IMG/VR virus record: IMGVR_UViG_3300044846_002198
Span: 1-35,496 of that record
Direction: 5' to 3' (one strand)
Length of the DNA: 35,496 nt
Origin: a virus
The stretch's first letter is position 1, and each line of letters begins with the position of its first letter. The notes beneath the pieces are model-generated. The model was not told where the DNA came from. It did no database searches and worked only from the letters and a program-made list of their open reading frames with translations. Both the position numbers and the translations under genes were made by a program. Of the stretch, positions 13,791-21,478 are shown piece by piece.

Positions 13791-14159
13791 TTAGACCTCC
13801 TCGCGCAGCGTCAGATTCTGCTTCTTCGCCTCGCGGTTGGCCTCGGGATAGCCGGCCTCCGTGACGACGAAGGTGATCGAGGTTCCGTTCTTGATGCTGA
13901 TCAAGGCCGTATCACCGCGGGAGATGTAGGTCGACGACGTGGTCGCCAGCTGGGCGGTCGCGGTGCCGGTGCGCGGTTCGGCGATCAGCACGAAGCCGTT
14001 GGGAGCGCCGAGCTCGTTCTGCCGATTGATCTCGGTCGTAGGCTCGGTGATCTCGATCGACTCCAGAATGGCAGAGCCCGTGCCGCCGCCAGCGAAGTTG
14101 AACGTGACGACGCGGGAGCCGTAGGGAAAGCTGGTCGGGTAAAGGTACGGAATAGGCAT
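13791..14159 (-). CDS. Major tail tube protein candidate (122 aa)
   Basis: Small strand-rich protein with F-N-F-A-G-G-G-T-G-S near residue 25, I-E-I-T-E-P-T-T-E-I in the middle and V-V-T-E-A-G-Y near the end. It sits after the gpU-like terminator protein and before the chaperone, the lambda gpV slot. At 122 residues it is half the size of gpV and has no Ig-like extra domain. A tail tube identity is inferred from position and beta content. Confidence 0.6.
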   Translation of the reverse strand: MPIPYLYPTSFPYGSRVVTFNFAGGGTGSAILESIEITEPTTEINRQNELGAPNGFVLIAEPRTGTATAQLATTSSTYISRGDTALISIKNGTSITFVVTEAGYPEANREAKKQNLTLREEV

Positions 14160-14190
14160 AACGGTAGATGTCTAAAGAAAGCGGGAATCG

Positions 14191-14679
14191 TCAAACGGTG
14201 GGCACCGCGGACGGGAGGATGCCGTACTCGATGCGATGTCGGAAGCTGGTCACGTCCTCGCGGTCGCCCTCTGGGTCGCGCACATTGACAGCTGACCCTA
14301 GTTCCTCGATGTCGAGCAGCACGTAATTGGTCACGGCCGGCGAGACGAATCGCTGCGCCTCGCGGGAAAGCAGGTAGCGCACGCGGCCGCGGATCGTGCC
14401 GTGGTTCTGCGGGATCGGCGCCGTGCGGTTCGTGACGATGTCCGTCTGGATCAGCGCGGAGCGGTGCGAGTAATACCACTCGTTGTTCGCGTAAGCCATC
14501 TGCTCGGAGGCACGCGCCACCTCCTGCACCTGCACCTCGATCCGCGGAGACGAGAAGAAGCTGACCGACTGTGCCGGCAGGATGTTCGCGGTGGGCACGC
14601 CGGTGCCACCGGCGGCGAGCACGCTCACGACTGTCCCGGTCCAGTTCGCTTCTTCGTTCCAGAAGGTTGCAAGGCTCAT
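14191..14679 (-). CDS. Tail terminator (gpU-like) candidate (162 aa)
   Basis: Lies between the gpZ-like protein and the tail tube, as lambda gpU does. Begins M-S-L-A-T-F-W-N-E-E-A-N-W. The central part (R-I-E-V-Q-V-Q-E-V, W-Y-Y-S-H-R-S-A-L) alternates strands and helices. The size is close to gpU-like proteins. A function in ending tail growth and joining the head is inferred from order; no diagnostic motif is visible. Confidence 0.6.
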   Translation of the reverse strand: MSLATFWNEEANWTGTVVSVLAAGGTGVPTANILPAQSVSFFSSPRIEVQVQEVARASEQMAYANNEWYYSHRSALIQTDIVTNRTAPIPQNHGTIRGRVRYLLSREAQRFVSPAVTNYVLLDIEELGSAVNVRDPEGDREDVTSFRHRIEYGILPSAVPTV

Positions 14680-14684
14680 AAGGA

Positions 14685-15431
14685 TTAGCCGCTGGCGGTT
14701 CCAGCCAGAGATCCGCGGCGCGATTTGCCGCCGGCCAGAAGCCGCTTCAGCTCGGACTCGATGGACATCGCGCGCGAGCGGACGGCCGAGGAAACGACCC
14801 GCTGCTCATAATTTGGGATCTTGGTCGAGCGGTTGATCGCCTCGATCACGAGACGATTCTGCGTTGGCGCAACGTAGCCGCCTCCGGCTGCGCCACCAAG
14901 TCGCGTCACCCAAGACGGCATCGATAGCCCCACCGCTCGCGCCGCAGTAATCCAGCCGGCCTTCGCAAACCCGACGCGTGATTGCACCTCGCGCGTGTAG
15001 CGGTTCCAGATGGCGACCATAGCCATATTGCGCCTGTCCGAGCGCACGCGGCCGTAGCGATTGCGGTTCCTGCGATGCTCGTCTGCGATCTGCGAGGTCG
15101 AGGTCAGCAGTTTGCGCCCCTGCCAAAACCCCTTTTTCACGCTATCGGTAAGCTTCTGGATTCCGTCGAGGTCGCGCTTACGCACTAGCTCGGCGAGGCG
15201 CGGCCACTTGATCTTGGAATGATCCAGCGGTGCGGCGTTCTTGACCAAGTCCTTGCCGACTGCCGCGCGCCCTTGTGCGTAAGTCTTCGGAGGCGTGAAG
15301 CGCACGACCTCGCGCAGCAGGAGCCGCATCTCCTCCTTGAGCAGCAGCTGCGCGTCCGCGCCGAGGCGGTTGACGAACTGGTTCAGCCCATCGCGGTAGC
15401 GCGCCTGATCGATTTGAAGGAGCGGCGTCAC
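14685..15431 (-). CDS. gpZ-like tail completion protein (248 aa)
   Basis: GTG start in a GTGA overlap with the upstream connector gene, preferred over the longer frame. Basic, helical protein with P-L-L-Q-I-D-Q-A-R-Y at the start and repeated K-D-L/S-V-K-K basic clusters. A P-S-W-V-T-R-L-G-G-A-A-G-G-G-Y segment lies near residue 180. Position between head-tail connector and gpU-like protein matches tail-completion proteins such as lambda gpZ or HK97 gp10 types. It would act at the top of the tail. Confidence 0.6.
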   Translation of the reverse strand: MTPLLQIDQARYRDGLNQFVNRLGADAQLLLKEEMRLLLREVVRFTPPKTYAQGRAAVGKDLVKNAAPLDHSKIKWPRLAELVRKRDLDGIQKLTDSVKKGFWQGRKLLTSTSQIADEHRRNRNRYGRVRSDRRNMAMVAIWNRYTREVQSRVGFAKAGWITAARAVGLSMPSWVTRLGGAAGGGYVAPTQNRLVIEAINRSTKIPNYEQRVVSSAVRSRAMSIESELKRLLAGGKSRRGSLAGTASG

Positions 15432-15757
15432 GGGAACTGGCGGCGCAGCACGTACTCGTGCCATTGCTCGTCGGTGTTCGGCTTGACTACTTGCCAAGTT
15501 GTCGAGTCGAAGATCCGGTAAAGGAAGGCGTTCGCCGGGATGCCAGCCGTGATCGAGACGCGCGGGATGCAGAGCGTGATTTGACGCTCATCCGCGAAGC
15601 CAGCGGCCTCCATCATCACGTCGCGATCGGTCTCGTTGAACACGCCGTAGTAGGTCGCGCCCGAGTAGGTGAAGGCTTCGCTCGCCTGCCCGTCCGGTCC
15701 GCCGATGGCGAGCGCATCGGCCGCCAGCTGGGAGATGTCAAAGTCCTTGAGCGCCAT
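15428..15757 (-). CDS. Head-tail connector or head-closure candidate (109 aa)
   Basis: Small protein with helical N-terminus (M-A-L-K-D-F-D-I-S-Q-L-A-A-D-A-L) then strands (F-T-Y-S-G-A-T-Y-Y-G-V-F, Q-I-T-L-C-I-P-R). It is the first tail-side gene after the glycosylation genes; its start lies 2 bases after the GT9-like stop. The A-I-G-G-P-D-G-Q and V-V-K-P-N-T-D-E-Q stretches recall head-closure proteins that use strands to plug the connector. Assignment is by position and size. Confidence 0.6.
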   Translation of the reverse strand: MALKDFDISQLAADALAIGGPDGQASEAFTYSGATYYGVFNETDRDVMMEAAGFADERQITLCIPRVSITAGIPANAFLYRIFDSTTWQVVKPNTDEQWHEYVLRRQFP

Positions 15758-15759
15758 AC

Positions 15760-16473
15760 TTAATCGCCAACTGTCACAACGCGCGAGGCCGGCGAGAAGG
15801 CGTCGTCCTGCGCGACGCCAGACGAGACGTGCCAGAACTCCTTCCGCACGGCCCCGGCGATGATGCACGGCGACGAGTTGATCGTGAACATCTCCTCCGC
15901 GTCACGGATGATCCGCGGCAAGTGCGCCGGCGACTTGGCCCGCAGGATCATCGATTGCGGCACGCGCCAGGTCAGGAGCTTCGCTTCTTGTGCCTCGTCA
16001 GCAAGGAACACGATCGGCCGCTTGGCGACCCGCCGGCAGGTCTCCATCAGTTTGCCCGCGTGGTGCTGCTTTCCTTGAGAGTAGCCGAACGGCGCAAGAA
16101 GGCAGATCTCCCGGCTGAATCCGTACTCCTCAAGCGGCGGCTGCTCGTCGATCAGGTCGAACTCCGGCCGCTGGTTTAGCTGGGCGAACTCGGGGAACAG
16201 CCCGAAGACGAAGTCGCCCCACGGCCTGCCGCTCGCGCGGTACTCGTCGTAGCGGTGCGGCCAGATCTCGAGCTCGAGCACGCGGCCAAAGCGCATCTCG
16301 TGGCGCTGCTTGGGGTCAGACGGCCGCGCATAGCTGACGCAGCCGAATAGCCCCCAGTATTGCGGGAAGCACTCGACGTAGACCGAGTGGCCCTGGCTCG
16401 CGAGATGCCGTGCGATCGGCAGGATGCGGATGATGTCGCCGAGGCGCTGGTGATAGACGATGCAGATTCTCAC
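15760..16473 (-). CDS. GT9-like glycosyltransferase (237 aa)
   Basis: N-terminus M-R-I-C-I-V-Y-H-Q-R-L-G-D-I-I-R-I-L-P shows the conserved G-D-I-I motif of heptosyltransferase-type (GT9, GT-B fold) enzymes. Near residue 195, M-F-T-I-N-S-S-P and I-I-A-G-A are the position of the nucleotide-sugar-binding loop (family: D-S-G-P-x-H-x-A). It is shorter than true WaaC/F (about 320) and lacks part of the N-terminal domain. Overlaps the methyltransferase gene. It probably adds a sugar to a virion or host glycan; donor and acceptor are unknown. Confidence 0.7.
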   Translation of the reverse strand: MRICIVYHQRLGDIIRILPIARHLASQGHSVYVECFPQYWGLFGCVSYARPSDPKQRHEMRFGRVLELEIWPHRYDEYRASGRPWGDFVFGLFPEFAQLNQRPEFDLIDEQPPLEEYGFSREICLLAPFGYSQGKQHHAGKLMETCRRVAKRPIVFLADEAQEAKLLTWRVPQSMILRAKSPAHLPRIIRDAEEMFTINSSPCIIAGAVRKEFWHVSSGVAQDDAFSPASRVVTVGD

Positions 16474-17102
16474 GCCTTAAAGACCATCGTCAGGATGTTC
16501 GGCCAGTCACCATCATTCTTGCGTACCGCGTCCTCCGGCGAGCCGATGAAGACCGGCCGGAGCCCGTTGAGCGCCATCGCGTTCGACAGCGTTTCCGGCG
16601 TGAAGTGCCATAAATGCTCGCCTGGGCGCCGGTGCTTCCAGTTGTAGAACCAGTCGAGGCCGAACTGCGGATGATACCACGGGACCGAGACGATCGCGCC
16701 CTCTGCCTCGAACTTCGGCAGCTGATCAAAGTGCTCAAGCGAGTCGAAGAACGTCAGCACCGGCCAGCGCGTCAGCTGCCACTCGGGATCCACGCGCACA
16801 AACGACGGCGCGGGATATGGGGAAACGTCGTAGCCCCAGCAATGGACCCAAGGACTGCGATCGTTGACCGCCCGCAGGAACGCGCCGGTTCCGTAGCCGA
16901 TGTCGCAGACGATAAACGCCTCTGGAAAGAAGCGACGGAACAGCGCAGCGCGGATCTCTGAGAGCTCGCGCTCGGGGTACTTCTCGTAGCGCGCGACGTA
17001 GGCGTGGTCGTACTGCGCGCGGATGATGCGGTCGCGGGATGTAAGCGCGCCGGTCGCCGCATCGACGACATACTCCGACTCAAACTTTAAGGCGTGGTCC
17101 AT
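16470..17102 (-). CDS. SAM-dependent methyltransferase (210 aa)
   Basis: Class I methyltransferase. Motif I at 64-73 reads I-V-C-D-I-G-Y-G-T-G (D67, glycines 69, 71, 73). L-T-F-F-D-S-L-E-H-F-D (116-126) is the post-motif often seen in glycan or small-molecule methyltransferases. H-L-W-H-F-T-P-E-T-L follows near the C-terminal half. ATG at 17102 was chosen because it starts the conserved fold; it overlaps the GT2 gene by 16 bases. Between two glycosyltransferases it most likely methylates a sugar. DNA methylation is unlikely since no DPPY/NPPF-type motif is present. Confidence 0.8.
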   Translation of the reverse strand: MDHALKFESEYVVDAATGALTSRDRIIRAQYDHAYVARYEKYPERELSEIRAALFRRFFPEAFIVCDIGYGTGAFLRAVNDRSPWVHCWGYDVSPYPAPSFVRVDPEWQLTRWPVLTFFDSLEHFDQLPKFEAEGAIVSVPWYHPQFGLDWFYNWKHRRPGEHLWHFTPETLSNAMALNGLRPVFIGSPEDAVRKNDGDWPNILTMVFKA

Positions 17103-18793
17103 TTTGAATCGGCGTCGGGGTTGCGCTGCTTGAAGAGCTCGAGGCCGGCGTCGTAACGCTCCTTCGTGTTGTTGTGCTTGTAGGTCGCGTCCCATTGGCC
17201 CTTCGAGAATAGCGGATGCCGATGATGGAACATCACCCGAGTGCGCGCATCGATCACGATTCCGTCGCGCCAGGCTCGGTGGCTGAACTCATTATCGCTG
17301 AAGACCGACTGGTAACCCTCGTGAAAGAGCTCGCCTCCCTGCCTGTCGAGACGCCCGCGCGTCAGGATCGCCATACACAGCAGCTGGTCACCACGGCTGC
17401 CGTCGTGAATCGCGATGGCCGCCTCGTCCGCGAGCCCCTTGCCGGCGCGCGCGATCTCGCCGAGCAGCATCTCGTCCCAGTTCGGGCACGCGATCCAGTC
17501 GTCCGACAGCTGCACGAGCAGATCGCCCTCCGCGACCTTGGCCGCCATATTCCAGGCCGCCACGCAAGATTGCTTAGTCGAGATCACCGACTGGAACTGG
17601 CGCGACATCTTCACGCTCTCGGAGTCGTCAGCGTCCACGGCGAAGATGTGCTCGATCTGTTCGGGGTTCTTCGCGAGGTTGAGCCAATGGCTGCGCGTCG
17701 CGTTGGCCTGCGCGGCCCGCCCGCGGGTAGCGTGCAGGAGCGAGATGACCGGCTTGCCCTCGCGCCGCTGCACGGCCTTGGCGTCCGTCATCCGGCCGGC
17801 GAGCCGCAGGCAGCGAGCGAGGATGTCGTTGCCGGCCCAGCCGTACCACTTCGGCTCGTGCGTCCACGGACGCTTTTCCGGCGGCGGAAGCGGCGTTTCG
17901 TCCATCTGCTGCGCGAAGTGCAGCGCGCGCTCAAATGCGCCGCGGTCGATCAGCGTCAGCGCCAGCATCGCCTTAGCCTCGCGGCACCACGGCAGCACGG
18001 CGAACGCCTCGAGCGCGTAGGCAAGCGCCTCCTGGTTGTCGCTGGAGAGCTTGCAAAGGTTGAGGTTCGTCTCGTAGCGGAACGACGGGTCGAGGTCTGG
18101 GCACGCCAGCGCGAGCTTGCCGAACTTGATCGCGTTGAACTTGTTCCCCTCGCAGGTCCATTCCTGGTGGACATAGAAGTAGTTTGTCGACGCGTTCGCG
18201 AGCGCCTTGGAAAGAATGGCGCGATTGCGCTTCCGGTTCGTGACCGAGATCATCTTCGGCTGGTGGATCCAGACCGGCGCCTCGAGGTCGGAGATCGTCG
18301 TCCCGCGGACCACGCGCAGATTCTCGTGGACCGGAAAGCGCCAGCGGTTCTTCGAGTTGAATGCATCGCGGCGGATCGCCCGCTCGCGCATCGGCCGCTT
18401 TCCTGTTCCGACTACGTCGTAAGGGAAGCGAACCAGCTGCGCGTTTGCCGCCTCCAGCGCGGCCCGCAGACCGGCGGCATTGTCGATGATATCGTCGCAG
18501 TCGCACCAGATCAGCCAGTCGCCGTCGCCCTTCTCAAACGCCAGATTGCGCGCCGCGGCGAAGTCGTCGACGTGCTCGAACGGGAAGTCGGGATCGTTCT
18601 CGTAAATGGTAAAGACGTAGTCCTTGCCGTTTGCGGCGCACCACGCGGCCGCCTTGTCCGCGGTGGCATCCGGCGCCGTTGTCCCTATGGCGCGCACCAG
18701 CGAGAGTTGGTCGAAGGCACCAGCGAAGGATGTCAGCATCCGCTCGATGATAGCCTCCTCGTTCCCGCAGATGACGCAAAGTGAGACGCGCAT
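17087..18793 (-). CDS. Double-domain GT2 glycosyltransferase (568 aa)
   Basis: Residues 1-200 are a GT-A (family 2) domain of the WaaE/SPBc2 type: V-S-L-C-V-I-C-G-N-E-E near the start and a D-C-D-D metal-binding motif at 98-101. Residues 200-345 look like TPR-like helices (A-L-A-Y-A-L-E-A-F-A-V-L). Residues 347-540 are a second GT2-like domain with P-V-I-S-L-L-H-A-T-R-G-R, A-V-D-A-D-D-S (385-391) and L-S-D-D-W-I (429-433). This first gene after the capsid terminator starts a three-gene sugar cluster. Two catalytic sites in one protein could build a disaccharide. Substrate is unknown; virion protein glycosylation is my favoured inference. Confidence 0.85.
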   Translation of the reverse strand: MRVSLCVICGNEEAIIERMLTSFAGAFDQLSLVRAIGTTAPDATADKAAAWCAANGKDYVFTIYENDPDFPFEHVDDFAAARNLAFEKGDGDWLIWCDCDDIIDNAAGLRAALEAANAQLVRFPYDVVGTGKRPMRERAIRRDAFNSKNRWRFPVHENLRVVRGTTISDLEAPVWIHQPKMISVTNRKRNRAILSKALANASTNYFYVHQEWTCEGNKFNAIKFGKLALACPDLDPSFRYETNLNLCKLSSDNQEALAYALEAFAVLPWCREAKAMLALTLIDRGAFERALHFAQQMDETPLPPPEKRPWTHEPKWYGWAGNDILARCLRLAGRMTDAKAVQRREGKPVISLLHATRGRAAQANATRSHWLNLAKNPEQIEHIFAVDADDSESVKMSRQFQSVISTKQSCVAAWNMAAKVAEGDLLVQLSDDWIACPNWDEMLLGEIARAGKGLADEAAIAIHDGSRGDQLLCMAILTRGRLDRQGGELFHEGYQSVFSDNEFSHRAWRDGIVIDARTRVMFHHRHPLFSKGQWDATYKHNNTKERYDAGLELFKQRNPDADSKWTTP

Positions 18794-18810
18794 TGCGCTG
18801 TCGGTCGCGT

Positions 18811-18846
18811 CAAAAAGAAACCCGCGCCCCAGTTAAGGAGCGCGGG
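18811..18846 (-). terminator. Intrinsic terminator after the major capsid gene
   Basis: On the coding strand, CCCGCGCTCC pairs with GGGGCGCGGG (10 base pairs with one G-U) around the 6-base loop TTAACT, followed by TTTCTTTTT. It lies in the 88-base gap between the capsid and glycosyltransferase genes. It would raise capsid output relative to the genes downstream, which must be reached by read-through or a separate promoter; none is obvious. Confidence 0.85.
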
Positions 18847-18881
18847 CGGCATCGGGATACCCGTCAGCCTTTAATCTTTGC

Positions 18882-19847
18882 TTAGCTGTACTGCGTCGCG
18901 ATCAGCTGGCCGGCGTTGGTGTTGACCACCTTCTCCGACACGTAGTGCGAAGCGCGCACGATGTTGGACTTGATCGACTCGTCGCGGTAGGTGAACACGC
19001 CGACCGCGGGACCGTACTCGGACCAGTTGAGCGTGAAGCCCGCGCCGCCGCCGAAGTAGCCGGCGCCGGACTCGGTCACGGAACCGACCCAGATGTAGGT
19101 GTTGGCCCAGATGTTGGCGCTCGAGAACGCCACGCCTTCAGCCGCGGAGTCATAGGCCGCGCGACCGATCAGCACCTCGCTCACGCCAAAGACCTCGGCC
19201 GCCGCCTGGGTGGAGGCGTTGAGGATCGTGTCGCTCGAAATGCCAGCGCCGCGGAGGCGGTTTTGGAACTTCGTCGAGGCGCGGATGCGGGTCCACACCG
19301 GATACGGGATGACCACGCGCAGGTTGCTCGTGGACTCGCCGTTGGCGAGCAGGCGGTCAATGGCCTCCTGCACGTCCTGGCCGGCGTCGAACGTCGCCAG
19401 ATTGGCGGTCGTGTAGGCGGTGCCGGAGTTGGTGCTGGTGAAGTTGCCCGTGCTGAAGATCTGCGCGGCCACGCGGAGTTCGTGAGCGAGCAGGAGCTTG
19501 CGGCGGGACAGCTTGGCGGCGACGACCTCGGCGTCGAAGAAGCGCGAGACGTCGGCCGTGACGGTGTCATCCACGGCCTGCTCGTACCCGTACTCGAGCG
19601 CGAGGTAGGTTTCCTGCGTGAAGGAATTGGTGCCACGCGGGAAGGTGGAGTACGGGTCGCGCACCTTGACGTCCGACTTGAGCAGCTGGCCCTCCTTCAG
19701 CTTAAAGGCGGGATACTGACCAGCGCGGACGGGAACGTTGAGGATCGGCATCACGCGCGTGCCGATCAGACCAGTCTCCCAGTCTTTGGCTTGCTCGAGG
19801 ACGCCGGCGATGTCGCCACGGAAAACGGCGGCAGAATTGGTGTACAT
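18882..19847 (-). CDS. Major capsid protein (321 aa)
   Basis: Shell protein, following the protease and decoration genes. Begins M-Y-T-N-S-A-A-V-F-R-G-D-I-A and has the usual mix of helix (L-S-R-R-K-L-L-L-A-H-E-L-R-V-A-A-Q-I) and strands, with a P-P/P-Y-P-V-W-T-R-I-R loop and a C-terminal I-K-S-N-I-V-R-A-S-H-Y. The length is close to lambda gpE (341). AAAGGA upstream serves as ribosome binding site. A strong terminator follows. The identity rests on position and overall features; a fold of the HK97 type is assumed from known tailed phages. Confidence 0.85.
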   Translation of the reverse strand: MYTNSAAVFRGDIAGVLEQAKDWETGLIGTRVMPILNVPVRAGQYPAFKLKEGQLLKSDVKVRDPYSTFPRGTNSFTQETYLALEYGYEQAVDDTVTADVSRFFDAEVVAAKLSRRKLLLAHELRVAAQIFSTGNFTSTNSGTAYTTANLATFDAGQDVQEAIDRLLANGESTSNLRVVIPYPVWTRIRASTKFQNRLRGAGISSDTILNASTQAAAEVFGVSEVLIGRAAYDSAAEGVAFSSANIWANTYIWVGSVTESGAGYFGGGAGFTLNWSEYGPAVGVFTYRDESIKSNIVRASHYVSEKVVNTNAGQLIATQYS

Positions 19848-19871
19848 TGTAGAAGATCCTTTTGTTAGAGG

Positions 19872-20228
19872 TTAGAGGTTCTTCGGGATGAACTCGATCA
19901 CCGCGGAGCCGTTGCCGCTGGCCTGAGTCGAAAGACTCTTGCCCACGGTCACGGTGCCGGTGGTGGAGACGAGGCCCGAAGCGGCGAGGTAGAGGTTGTC
20001 GCCCACGGTCACGGGAGTGCCGGTGACGACGGCCTTCAGCGTGCCGGTCGAGTGGAGGAAGCGGACGGTGACGTAATCACCGGAGGCCGCATCGATCTGC
20101 GCGATGCCGTCGCACGCGGTCGACGTCGAGAGGCCGACGCCGCGGTTGTTCGAAATCACGACGCCCTGGAAGGCGGTGATGGTGGTGTTGGCAAGGAACG
20201 TGCCGTTGCCGAGGTATTGGGTAGCCAT
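19872..20228 (-). CDS. Head decoration protein candidate (118 aa)
   Basis: Short glycine- and threonine-rich beta protein (V-V-I-S-N-N-R-G-V-G, V-T-G-T-P-V-T-V-G-D-N-L-Y-L-A-A-S-G) between protease and major capsid, the slot of lambda gpD. The V-G-D-N-L-Y-L-A motif resembles DUF2190-type decoration proteins. It would bind the outside of the expanded capsid and stabilise it. ATG is in an ACAATG context. Confidence 0.8.
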   Translation of the reverse strand: MATQYLGNGTFLANTTITAFQGVVISNNRGVGLSTSTACDGIAQIDAASGDYVTVRFLHSTGTLKAVVTGTPVTVGDNLYLAASGLVSTTGTVTVGKSLSTQASGNGSAVIEFIPKNL

Positions 20229-20241
20229 TGTAGGTTACTGG

Positions 20242-21201
20242 TTAGAGTTTGACGACCTCGCCAGCAGCGACGCGGGAGCGGTACTGCTGGTATTCGGCCG
20301 CGTGATTCTTGATGGCGAACGCGATCGCGTCGCCCTTGTTGCCCTTGAGCTCGGAGGTCTTCGCGGCCACGATGGCCTCGAAGCTCTTCGCCTCGCTCTT
20401 GGCGGCGGGAGCCGCAACCTCAGCGGAGGCCGCGGGAGCCGCGGGCGCGCCGATGGTCTTGGCGAACTCCTTCAGCGCAGCCTCGGCGGCCTGCTTGGCA
20501 GCCAGCTGCACCTCATCGTTCTTGGCCGACATAGCGGCCGGCTTGTCTTCGGGCTTAGGCATACCGGCCTCCAGCTTGGAGAGCCGCTCGCCCATCGCCA
20601 TCATCGCGGATTCGATCATCCCCGCGATCTCCTTTTTCACATCGTCATTCATAGGAATAGTGATTTCAATTTCAGGTTTCTCCTCCTCGGGCGTGGTGCC
20701 GGATTCGGTCTGAAAAGCTTTCATTCGGCGCTCGAACAAACCTGTTTTGTTCGCGGCAGGTTCTGAAACGAGGTCAACCGAATAGATCTCCGAGCAGCGC
20801 TGGAGCATCGTCTTCTTGTCGCCCGACATCTCGACGGGACCGGAGAACGCAATCGACAGCCCGAATGTGTCAGGGATCTTCTCGGCGATCTCCAGCACGT
20901 ACCCGCGGTGCGGCGAGTTTTGCAGCAGGTTGAGATCGCCCAGGAGCTTCTTGCCCTCGATCCGCAGCGCGTCGACGTAGCCAATGATGTCGCCGGCGCC
21001 GGAGTTGTGGTCGAGCTTCACCTTGAGCCCGCCCTCGTATTGCTCCGCGGCGGCCTTGACCTGCTGGAGCGTGCGCGCGTCGACCATCACGCCGTGGCCC
21101 AGCGCCGGCCCCTCGGAGATCAGCGAGACGCCGCGTATCACGCCAGCTTCGGCGTCGATCTTCCCGGCAGCTACGGCAAAGGTAATGGTGGGCGCGGCCA
21201 T
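20242..21201 (-). CDS. Prohead protease with scaffold-like C-terminus (319 aa)
   Basis: Residues about 10-160 form the serine protease part: K-L-D-H-N-S-G (candidate catalytic His), F-G-L-S-I-A-F (candidate Ser) and E-I-Y-S-V-D-L-V-S-E-P, the family order of S14/U35-like prohead proteases. Residues 160-319 are acidic, alanine-rich coiled coil, probably the internal scaffold (delta-domain) cut out during maturation. ATG at 21201 lies in a TTTACAATG context and is preferred over a TTG frame opening. It directly precedes the decoration and capsid genes. Confidence 0.85.
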   Translation of the reverse strand: MAAPTITFAVAAGKIDAEAGVIRGVSLISEGPALGHGVMVDARTLQQVKAAAEQYEGGLKVKLDHNSGAGDIIGYVDALRIEGKKLLGDLNLLQNSPHRGYVLEIAEKIPDTFGLSIAFSGPVEMSGDKKTMLQRCSEIYSVDLVSEPAANKTGLFERRMKAFQTESGTTPEEEKPEIEITIPMNDDVKKEIAGMIESAMMAMGERLSKLEAGMPKPEDKPAAMSAKNDEVQLAAKQAAEAALKEFAKTIGAPAAPAASAEVAAPAAKSEAKSFEAIVAAKTSELKGNKGDAIAFAIKNHAAEYQQYRSRVAAGEVVKL

Positions 21202-21223
21202 TGTAAAAGCCGCCGCCGTCAAA

Positions 21224-21478
21224 TCATCCTTTGCTTTTAACGTCTAAAGTAGTGCGGCGCTTGTATGCAGTAACGCGGACCACCTTCTTCGTAATCTCAT
21301 CCCAGACCGGGAATTGCGCGACCTCGACGGTCTTCGCGCGGATCGCCGGCCCGAGGAGAACGCGGACGTTGTCGACGCTGCACTCCAGCTGCTCGGCCAC
21401 CTTGTCGCGCGAATCCCAGCCGGCAGGCAGCACGTAGGTCTTCCGGTTCTGCGCTTCGACTAGGGATTTCCAGTTCAC
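21224..21478 (-). CDS. Small winged-helix-like protein (84 aa)
   Basis: GTG start in a GTGA overlap with the metallophosphoesterase gene. The middle (W-D-S-R-D-K-V-A-E-Q-L-E-C-S-V-D-N-V) looks like a helix-turn-helix, followed by a wing (V-A-Q-F-P-V-W-D-E-I) and a basic end. Related small proteins commonly sit beside phage metallophosphoesterases as far as I recall. A transcription-related role is possible, unproven. Confidence 0.6.
   Translation of the reverse strand: MNWKSLVEAQNRKTYVLPAGWDSRDKVAEQLECSVDNVRVLLGPAIRAKTVEVAQFPVWDEITKKVVRVTAYKRRTTLDVKSKG

Noticed and set aside
16470-17102. DNA methyltransferase
   Set aside because: Has the generic SAM motif but no DPPY/NPPY or PCQ motif; lies between glycosyltransferases.
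17216-18784. Long plus-strand open frame (522 aa) opposite the double GT2 gene
   Set aside because: Arginine/valine-rich shadow typical of high-GC DNA; no domain, no ribosome binding site, and the minus-strand frame has clear GT2 motifs.
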